Origin: Rotaria sordida
Lineage: Eukaryota; Rotifera; Eurotatoria; Philodinida; Philodinidae
DNA: 64,000 nt
Reading direction: 5' to 3'
Assembly: GCA_905250125.1 (NCBI GenBank)
Contig: CAJNOL010000338.1
Span: 92,828 to 156,827, forward strand
Numbering within the stretch: position 1 is the first letter of the stretch; the number at the start of each line of letters is the position of its first letter. The translations under genes and the position numbers were made by a program. This document shows, in pieces, positions 40,001 through 52,000 of the stretch. The notes under the pieces were generated by a model that had not been told where the DNA came from, did not search any database, and saw nothing but the letters and a program-made list of their open reading frames with translations.

Positions 40001-43000
40001 GATATTAATACAAATATTGAAACAAGTATTAATTCAATATCTAAATCATTGATAAAAAAAAAAATTAATTATAAATCTCAAAGAAAATATTCTTATAATA
40101 AATATAAATTAAAAACATCTCATTCAATAATATTACATAATAAAAATCATTTAAAATATTCTTTATTTCCAACAGTACCAAAATGTTTTAATGAATATTT
40201 TCAAATAAATTTTAATTCATTATTAGATAAAAAAATATCTAATAAATATTTTCAATTAAATATATTTGATTCAAATTTATTTCAATGGGAAATATTTAAT
40301 TTAAATCAATATGAAAATTTTTTTTGTCGAAAAAATTCTTTATTATTATTTAATAATAATAATAATAAATCTCCTATACAAACATTTATATATTATATTC
40401 AATCTCAACGTCAATATGTACCATCAAAATATTCATCATGGAATATTTTCTTTCCTAATTATCATCCATTAAAATTTTCATTAAAAAATTCAAAATTAAA
40501 TTTTAATTTTAATATTAAAAATCCTTATGGACGTACAGGTTTAATTGGTCAAAGTTTATTAGAAAATTTTGGTCCTAATCGTTATATAATATCATTAATA
40601 ATTATAGAAGAAAATAATAAAAAATATATTTTATTAATAAAAAATCAATATGAAAAATGGGAATTACCTAAAACTAAAAATCTTAAAAAAAATCTTCATT
40701 ATCATACACTTGATATAGTTTATTTAGATCATCCATTAAATACAGATAATACATGGATTGAAATTCAAATAATTCTTATTAAAAATTCTTATAAATATTT
40801 TCATAAAAAAACTTGGTTTTTAATCAATTATTTACATAAATTAAATAATATTGAACATTTTGATTTTAATTTAATTCAATTTTATATATAGACTAATTAC
40901 ACACAATATATTCAATCATTGTGTCCATTATATTCGGATAATAATATGCCTTAGGCAAATTTATCCATTCAGTTTTTCTTTTTTTGTATTCAAAGATCAA
41001 ATTTTTTTTTTCCTCGCATATTCACTTATCGAATGCATTAGACTTTCAATGACATTCACACATGATTTAACTAGGACTAGAAATATAAACTTACATTTTA
41101 TCTCGCTTATTGAATATAGTACAATAATCAATAATAAATAGAAAACCTTGTTCCTACTCATCAATATTGATAAGATTTGTTTGAAAAAAAAAAAAAAAAA
41201 TTTCTTTTTGATTAATATAGACTTTTTTTATTTTTTTTTTTTTGGTGTATTCTCTTTCACTTCATTTTGTCGGTCAAGTTTTTTCTTATGTTGTAAAATA
41301 AGAATTAGTTAGATGTCTGTCACGCACTAAAATAGAAGAACGGCAACTTCCGACAAGCATACATAGTAAATTGGGCATTACTTTTTACTAGTTCTTTTAT
41401 ATGGACGATCGTGACCTATGACATATATGGATGATGCAAGAAGCAAAAAAAAACAAGTTTTCCCAGCAGCTACTAAGAGTAAATTAGATACAACATCTTG
41501 TTTGAAAACATCACCAGCCGGACAACAATCAATTGAGCTAACCTTATTATACGCTTTAACGCATTGCACAACTTACATACATTCTTTTTATTTAATAAGA
41601 TCTTCTTACTAGCGAATAAAACAAAAAAAAAAATGTATCCACCTGAATTGTCCTATAAACTCATTTATCTTCATACAGGATGTATATTTTCACTGTGGAA
41701 GTCTATATAAAAGTAGACAATTATTGATAGACACATCACTACCCCCAACCAGGAGGCAATACAGTAGAGTACGACTGACTATGATTACTATTACTTCTTC
41801 TGTGTAAGTAAAAGCGAAGAGAAGAAAAAAAAAGTCGAGAATTGCATAAGAACTTTCATTATTGATTTCTGTGTGTTTGCTAGAGTAGTTGTGCTACTAC
41901 TGTTACTGATGGTGATGAGCGTACATCGGCAAGATAACGGAATATTTTTTTCCATCATCTTTTTCCCTTCATCACAATTATTGCTCTTGACTATATAAGA
42001 AAGAGATAAAATATAAAAAAAAAACGCAATGAATAAAGAAAAGTAATGTTTCTTCACATTTTCTTTTCTTTTTTTTTTTTCGAGCATTAAGGGCGTGTCC
42101 AGTGATCATCATCATGATGATCAATTACTTTTCATTCATATACACGCTAAGTAATCTCTCTCTCTCTCTTTCTATCTCTCGTATTAGAATATCTCTACAC
42201 AAATTATAAATAATATAATGCTAAGAAGAATGATTAGGATTTTCTTTTCGTTTCACTCACGAAAATCTTCTTTTGGTACTGTAAATATATATGGTACACT
42301 TGGTTTTCCATCGCCTTTTTTTGTAAAAGCTTTTACTTGTGCATGATATGTTGTACCAGGTGTTAAATTACCAATAATATCCCAATATTCTTTACCAATT
42401 GTACCTTCATAATTACGATGTACAATAGGCGGTTGTAATGATAATGGCGCAAATACAATAACATAAAAACCTTTTATCATTCCACCAAGTAATGAGATAT
42501 CATCGGGATTATTTTTGTCGAGTGGATATATCCATGATATATTTGCTGATGTTTGATTAATCACATAAGCGCTTACATTAATTGGTGCAACAAGTGGAAC
42601 TAGAATTAATAATAAGACGAATATTGACCACATACGAATTGCTTGACTGACTGATGTTGGCGTTGTTCAAAACAGATCGAGCAGATCTACGACAACCGAC
42701 TGTTTCTTTTCTCCCTTTTTTCTTGTTCTTTCCTTAACATTCACCATCATCTATCCGAAATTATTTTCCCTTCTTTTTTGCTCTCTCACTCTTTTTTCCT
42801 TGTTCTCCTTCATTGTCTCTCGCTAGTTCTCTCTCTCCCCCCTCGTCTCTTCTCATACTCTGAAATAACCATGATAGAGAAGAAGAACAGTTTATTCTAT
42901 TTATTTCATCATCTTTTCTTCGACGACGACTTCTTCATTAGAAGATCTCCACCCCCTTCTATATTACAAAATGAGAACGAAAGGGAACACATTCTTATTG

Positions 43001-46000
43001 CTATGTTATTTGAGAAATTATCATTTCCGCCGATCATCCGATACCGAGCTCAAGCTTTAAAAGCACGCTAACGAAAAAATCGAGTAATATTTATTAAGCA
43101 TCGGTTGCTCATTTCTTTTTTCTATTCCGTTTTTTTCTTTTTGTTTCACATATTTTATGGTCTAATGATGATCTATAATATGAGATGTTCAAGCGTTAGA
43201 TTGTCACTTAAATGAATGAAAGAACAACACATTCTTATATATATATATATATATGTACATAAATAGACGACAAGAACATTGATGATATATTTATTAATTG
43301 TGGCATTTCAAATAATATAGGATATAATCATCCTCCAATGGGACAGATAAAATGGACAGTTGTCCGTCTGTCTGACCATTATGTTTACTAATGAAATGAA
43401 TAGTAAGAAAATGAGAAGATCAATTGCCACTGTCATTCTAAATTAGTTGATTAATTCTTCTCCGTTAAACTATAAGACAAATAATTAGCTCATCTTATCC
43501 GTTTCTTTTGTTACGAATAACTCATCATTGTTCTTTCTTTCTTTTTTTTTCTTTACATGGTTGTCAGTTGTTTGTAATTCATACAAAAGTAATATGTTAG
43601 TTTTAAGTAATAGGCAGTTAGTTGCTCTTTTATCATTTTTCATACTTATTTTATGAACGAGTGAACAAGTGAAATGTAGAAGGAAATGAACCTTGAATGT
43701 GTCATCTTCCGCTAACAAAATGCAGTTGTCTTCTTGTATACAATGCAACCAGGCATAGTTGACACATCTTTTTCTTTTTTCTTCTTGTTGTGCTTCTCTC
43801 GCATTTTTCTTTTTTATTAAGAGTTTTTCAAGACTTGTTACTGTTATTGCTACCACTAAACTCATTTGTCGTCAGTAATAAAACCAACTAGTAACATCTA
43901 TATTTATTCTGTTCTTTTTTGTTTCAAATAAAAAAAAAAAAACAAAAAAAACAAAGCCATAGCTTTGCATGAATCGATTCACTATAATTGGAAAAAAAGG
44001 TTAAATTATCACTATAATATTGAAGAAACAAGGATGATGTTGATGATGACAACAAATATATGTGTACTCTATTGGGAATTTCTTTTTTTACTTCATCATA
44101 TTCATGATATCTACCGTTGAAAAAAATAGATTTTTGTATATTTCTTAGTATTCGATTTCGTTACTATTTTTCCTGCATGAATAGTTTCACATATATGTTA
44201 TATACATAAAAGAATCTATGTGCTAATGATTCAACGAAGCAGGTATATTACTATTTAATAGAATTCGGTATATATAAGCAATAAAGAAATCTTATTAGTA
44301 ATTCCATATAGATTATACTTGCTATCCGATAATATATCCAAAATTTAATTTCTTCTTTTTTTTTTTTTTTTTGGAATAATGATGAAAGGAAGTTTTATAT
44401 GCTTTAATTGTTTATTGCTTTGGTAACTATATACTTTATTTGATATAAAGGTCAATTTATATAGTGAGAAAAGAGTAGGTTCGATTTGACGATTATTAGT
44501 AGGCAAACTTGTACTTTTCTCATCTTGCGTCATTTTATTATAAGCAAAAAAAAAGAAGAAAAAAAAAAGATATGCTTACTATTCTCTAATTAATTAATTT
44601 ACAAGTTTTCCACCGGAAAGAATTTTTTTTATAGAATGTTATATGATATTATATAAATATCTTTTGGTCGTTTAAAAAGAATTTAGAAAAAAGTAATCAA
44701 GATGAATCTCGTCATTTATAATATAAGACTTAATCAAAGCTAAAAAAGACGATTATATCAAAGAATATTTTTCTCCTTTCTACAAGGTTATTCTAAACGA
44801 ACTCTAATTCTATAGGGGGAACAAGAAAAGAGTTTGATTTGCTTTCTTTTTCTTTTTTGATAGAATATTTATTTTTAAACAAATTGTCGTTTTTGTATTA
44901 ATTAAATAAAAAAAAACAGCTAAATCAACATGAATCAATCAAAAAACGATTTCTACATATGAACGTATGTCAAATGATTGACGATCATCGAAAAAAAAAA
45001 AATACTATATTTTAACTGTTGTATCAATCGATATGATTGTCAAAATAAATATATATATATATATAGAACCGATTTTTTTTTTTGATTCATTTTAATCGAA
45101 CAAAAAAAATAAAATAAAATATGAATAATATCTGTATGTTCTATTCGATCAAGTATAAGAGAACGAGAACTAAGTACTATTTATATTTTACTCATAAAAA
45201 GCTATCTTCTTAATAGAACAAAAGAACATGTTATATGGATACTGCTCGAAGGTGCGTAATAGCAATCAATAAATAACCATTAATGTTTTGTTATTTGCAT
45301 TAAATTTTAACACTTCAAAATATACTTAAAATGAATATGCTTCATATTGATATTTGATAATTTAAAATAAATGATTGTAATTATAACGACATAAACACTC
45401 AATGATAAATTCGAATAATTGATAATTTAAATTATCATATTTCGTTCAAAAATTTTTTCTTTTTTTCTAATAAAACTTGCAATTCAAATCTTTTAATAAT
45501 CATGTATAGAATTTATATATCGTCTTAATTCTTTAAAATTAAATCTTAATTTAAAATTATTCTATTTTCGGGTTCAAATAATGTTGATCTTATGAAAAAA
45601 ATTTTCCAATTGATAAATCACGTTTTGAGTCGATATCAAGGTTGTCGATGTCCTTGGAGGGAGAAAGAATGAAACTTATCGTGACTCGGTCCCTCCTATA
45701 ATAGACGACCTGCCATTAGATTAGACCTCTCTAATCTTATTCACCTCGCAACAACATTGACTGCTTATTTTTAACCTGTAATAGGTAAATGAACTATGAA
45801 TATTCTCAAAAGAGTTAAGACCCTTAGCTTATTGCTATGGAGAATGTCGTGGTAACAAAAAACATTGATTTTCGAATTTCGACTTGAAACTTTGTAGAGA
45901 CGTAGACCTTAATCCTTAAAAGCCGAATGTATTTCCAAAAGAACATTATGATAGTTGATTTAATAACTTGTCTCATTTAGAAGTCAGTTTACATGCATTT

Positions 46001-49000
46001 CTTTTTTTTTCGGTTAAAAAGTTCATTAGATTATCGCTATTCGTTTTTTAAATGTAGGATTTTGTTACATTTTTCAAATAAACCATCATAATATCCCATG
46101 AGAGAAATATTAGACTTTTAAGAATAATGAGAATAATTTATTGTGAAAATTTCAGATCTCTTTGTTACTTCTATACTATGATAAAAACGTGCATTTTCGA
46201 TTAACGATCGATTAGATGTTCTTATTTCAAGATAGAAGCAAATTAAACGATGTGAAATGATTCTTATTAAGATTTATTTCTATAGAAAGTTTCAAGTTGA
46301 AATTTAAAAATTAGTTTTTCTGTTATCAGAGCATTTTGTTCATAATCTCCTGTAAAAAATGTATGTAATATTTCGATAGTCAGAAGCTAAGAACTTGAAT
46401 TATTTTCAAGATATTTATAGCTCATTTAATTATATAGAATTCACATTATCTCGACTAAAAAAAAAGTGATTTATTAGTTTGGAAGATTTTTCTTGTCAAA
46501 CATTTATTTTAGAATATTAGAAATAATCAAAATAAAAATTTTAGTTGACATTCTATATTGATCTAATAAAAAAACAAATAGATTTAATTTAATAATCTGA
46601 TAAAATTTGTATACAAAAACTCCCATGTGAATATAAAATCATTTACATTATAAATAAAAAAGATCGATAAAAATATAAATAATTATCATCATATAAAAAT
46701 TTTGTTATTTCAAACAAAAGATTTCATATTAATCTCATTTTTCATTGTATATTATATCTTAACTATGTAATAGTAAACCTCGTAGGAGAGCACAAAAACA
46801 AAAAGGAGTAACATATCCAATTAAGATTTTTAAATGAAAATTGAAACTTATAATAAGAAATAATATCTATAGATTTCCTTTTTTTTTAATTTCTAAAAAT
46901 GGATTATCTATCTATTTGAAGATAAAATGTATTATTTAGTTGATAATTTTCATCTATTCTTTCATGATTAGATGTCACTTAAAGTTTTAAAAATAGATTT
47001 AAGTTTTCATTCGATGATGAAGCACTTTTTTAACAATCTTAATCTTATTTAGGCTTCGATATTATAAGTGAACTAAAAGTAGTTCTTATTTATTCTATTG
47101 ATTCTGCATATTATTCATACTAACATGATTGTTGATCAAGAAACCTTTTAATTTAAATTAAGTTCAAATAGAATATTCAGTCTTAAAAAAAAAAAAAAAG
47201 AAATTGTTATTTCTATTCGATCTATTATTCTAATCCTGATAAAACAAATTTTGTTTTTTGTAAAACTATGTATAAGAATTAACTCATTAGTATTCCCTTG
47301 AAAGTAATATCAGATTAAATGCCTTTTGGATTGCTAAAGATTAAGTTACTCAAAACAAAAATTTTTTTTTTCCCTATATCTTATACATATATAGATGAAT
47401 GGTTTCTCTTCTTTCTTCTCGATTTAAGAAACTTATAAAAATAAACTCTTATTTGAATTACACTCTACAATAAAATATGAAATTCAAAAAAAAAAAAAAC
47501 CAAAAAATTTCTATCGAAAATTTTCTTCTCGAAATTTATTTAATCAATAATATGAAAATTTCCATATCTCTTGACATTCTTTTCTTTTTCTAATCAATTT
47601 TCTTTTATATCATCTTATTCAATAATCAATATAATCTGAATATGATATTGATTACATTCCTCTCAAGTATCAATCTTCAAGAAAACAAAAGTTCGAATAT
47701 AAAAAAAACAATGAAAATACTCAAGTATGTTCAATCGAAAATTCATTATCGATCAAAGATTTCTCAAACGTAAGACAATAGTTACATATATATGATTTCT
47801 TTGATTCTATCACGTACAAACAAGTTTTTTTTTTTTTATTTTTTTTTTCTTATATCTGTCTAGACATTACCATTACCAATCAGTCAAGCATTATTTTATT
47901 TGAACAGGAAGTTACCTGTTTCATCTGTTGTTACTTCAATACGTGTTGATGGTCCAGATGAATCAGTAAATGATGAATTTAAATAAGCTTGTAAAATAAT
48001 TTCATATTTTGTTATTGGATGAAGTTCATTTAAAAAAATTTCTGTTTTATTTGTTTGTTTAACAATCCATGATTGATTTGATTTAACAGGACGATATTTT
48101 ATTGTATAACCATATATTGATGATGATAAACGTGTTGGTTTTGTCCATGATAAACGTATAAAATCTTTATCAGTTGCTAATATACGTATATTATTTGGTG
48201 TTTGTGCAAAATTTTTTGTTATAAAAATTAATATTGTATAAAAAATGATTAAATAAAACATTTGTTTATCGATAGACAAAAGCAACAAGGCAAAAAGAAA
48301 AATAGAAAAGCTTATCTAGACAAAATTTATGGATTAGAAAAGAAAAAAAATAACAAAATAGATAATTATTTATTTAAATTAGAAACAAACATGTACAAAT
48401 AGATTTAGTTGAAACTGGACAATGGTGTCAAGATCAAACGAGAAAATGTATCATGATTATTTGTAATCAATTTTTTTTTTTCTGGCATATAAAAACATGA
48501 GAAAGAACGGAAACAGAATGGAAGAAGCACGACCTCGATCATCATCATCGATGCGGTCCGAGAGAAAGAGAGAGAGAGAGGGAGAGAAATATTGCTTTAA
48601 CTTAATTGCATTGTCCTCGATACATACTGTTTATCCTATATGTGTCGAGCGATGAAAAAAAAAAGAAGAGAGAACAGAAAAAAAAGACAGAAAAAAAAAG
48701 AAGAGAAAAAGGACGAGTATATCGAACCATAGTCAGTCTAATTATTCAAATAATATTTAATTCATTTCTCTCAACAAGTACAACTGACAAACATTTCTTA
48801 TCACACACACATATCTATTAATCCAATGATTTCTTAATGCGATAGTCTTTTAATTAGAAAATTTCTCTTTCAAAAAAAATACTTTGCATGTGACACATAT
48901 TATATGAAATAGTCTTTCATTTTTTTTTTTTTTCTTAGATAAATCTATTCTAATATTCCATATATGTATATCATGCAATGTAAAAATGTCGTGTTTCTTT

Positions 49001-52000
49001 GATAATTGCATGCTGAGTATGCATATGTGCTCATTAATTGTCAAACACCTGCTTTTTATAAAATTGTACAGCACGCATACTGAGAAATAAAACAAAAAAG
49101 AAAAAAAGAAAGAAAGAAAGAAAGAAAATCAAATCGCATTATGCATCATTTATCTTTTCTTAACATCGACATTCCATCAACTCGATTGTTCCCCTTTTTT
49201 TTTTTTTTCATTTTCTTCTTCTTACTTTTCCATTCATTATCATTAATTTTCTTTTTTTTTTTGTTTCTTTAAAATTACAGATTTTCAAACAACAATATTT
49301 AAATAGTTTTCTCTTTATTCGTACACACGGTTTTCTTTTCTTTTTTTTTCTACTATTCTCTCAATTCATTGAAAAAACATTGAGATTTATATACAATGTA
49401 ATAATTATCTATCCTTTCATAAATAGTTAGACAATAATGAAATAAACTAAGAAAAACTAGATCAGACACATCATAGTACGCTCTTATGAACAATTGATAG
49501 GAAATAGAAAAAAAATCAGCCTTGACATATAATTTCCATTATAAAATCAATTGATTTTGAATATGATCTTGCGATACAAAAAAAAAATCTAAATTAATTT
49601 ATCCTACCATATTTTCTTGTTAGAGTACAATAAATAGCTGGTTGTGTCATTGGTAAATGATTTTGATTTTGATCAATAATAGCTAAATGTAATCTTAATA
49701 TATGATTTAAATTATAATTTAAATTAAATAATGAACTATTAAATTCATATTTATATAAATCATATGATTGTTGTTTATTAATTGATAAAAAATTAATTGG
49801 TATTATTAATTGTCGTATTAAATCATCATTATTTTCTGTTATATCAAGATAATATAAGATATATTTATTTATATAAAAACGTGATTCATAATCAATAGTC
49901 CATTGAATAGAAAATAATTGATTAATATCATCAGATGTACATTGAAATTTATCTATAGTTGATATTAAATTATGATTTGTTAAACTACGATTAATTATAT
50001 GAAAATCACTTAATATTGAACCTTTAGCATTAACACTAGCAATACGAATAAAAAGAATTGATATTTCTGATTTTGAAAGTTTTAATATATAAAATGGATA
50101 TGTTCGAACAATTTGATGAGACCATTTATCAAATGATATTGATGTATTTGTTGTATAATAGAGGATGTAATGCTAAAATAGTAAATAGATATATGCTCTA
50201 TAAAATAGTTCATAATATTAATAATCAAACATGATAATTAATTCTTTTAAAATGAATAAATAAGTTAATCTATCAACATTTTACAATTCAAAATATTAAT
50301 AGTTTTTAAAAAATTTTCGTTTTTTTTTTCTTCTGCTTAACCTTAAAAATCCGGTCAACACTTTAGTGAAAATTTGCCAATTGGCCTCTTGTGTCATCGA
50401 CCCACCCTCTAACCTTGACAACCTCGACACACTCTTGATCAATCATTTTCATTCTTTGAGTCAATTAATCTTTTGAATCAACGCATTGTCAAGATAAAAG
50501 CATGAATACTCTTGTTTAGAAATGTATGAGACCACAGAGAAAAAAATTCCGGGATCGAGATCGGCATCACTTGAAAGAGAAATTGCTGGAACTACGGTCG
50601 GAACTACGAGAAAAAAAAATTTACTAGTACTGAGACTCAAGGTTATTGTACAATATTCTTTGATTTTAAGTAAATTATCTTATAAATCATTTGAATTAGA
50701 ACATAATTCAAGAGAGTGAGAGGATCCGAAAGAGTATTAATCGTCGATTAAATAAACAGAGTATCGAAAAATTATTTTAGATATGATACGAATAAATTCT
50801 GAAAACAGTTTTCTCTTAGCCGAGACTAAAAACACTAAGTTTCGCACATTTCTATTCTTGTCTATTAAAAAACTAAAGTAACCTATCAGGATAAAAAATT
50901 TCTCTCTCTGAAATTTATGCATACTTTTCGATCTATTGAAAAGATTTTCACTCAACACAGATATTTCTATTTCTATTTGAATTTACTTGTCTTATTGTTA
51001 TTTACTATACAACAATCATTATGATATGAACTTTCAAAAAGAGAATTTATGAAAAATATAATAAGATTTTATTGTGTATGAATAAGATAATCATACAATA
51101 TGCTATAATAAACTTCTAATTTCAATGAATCTATAAGATATAATGATAGATTTTTTTTTTCAAATAAGAAATGACATATTAAAATTGGTTTATTAGAAGA
51201 GTAACATGTTCTTTTTATTTTTCGGGTCACTACCTGAATATTATTATGTTGATAGTATTTTTGAGAAATTTATTGTATTAATCTGTTGGTTATGTTTTCT
51301 ATATTATACAAAATTTATTTATACTGAAAAACATAGAATTCTATTAGAATATTGAATAAAAAAAAAAAAAGAAAATATAATCTAAATCTTAATAATTAAT
51401 AACAACTAAGATTTCATTTATTTTAATCATATGAATATTTCATTGTAAAATAAATCCAACAATTATCCCTACTTATTTCAACTATTTATAATTATCATAA
51501 AACCATAATTTCTCTATTTATTGAGAGAATTATAATTAAAGTAGCTAAATATAGTAAAATATTTTAATATAACTTCTATTTTCTTACAAAATTAGGTCCA
51601 TTAGTAGAATTAGGTGGTGTCCAATGAACAACTATAGATGTTTCATTCCAAACATAACCATGAAGATGATCAATTTTTTCTGGTATTGTTTCAAGTGTTT
51701 TAATAATAATTGAATCAGAATAAGCTGATGGTGTAGCACCAATAAAACCTTTTATTCGAAATTCATATTTTGTATATGGAATTAAATCAATCATCTAAAT
51801 AGAAAAATTACAAGCTTTAAAAAATTCATCTTTTTTTTTTTTTCTATTTCTTTTTACTCGAAATGTGAAACTATAACGTGTTGTACGTGGATCAATAAGT
51901 ACTTGTTTATAATCTTGTATATTTATAATATCATTTTGTTCTTTATCATTATCATCGAAATTATGTAAACGACGATAATAAATAATAAAATGATTAAAAC

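Noticed and set aside
43485-43865. 126-aa minus-strand open frame in the long RPTP intron
   Set aside because: Lys/Glu-rich low-complexity reading of AT-rich DNA, no family similarity and no splice context.
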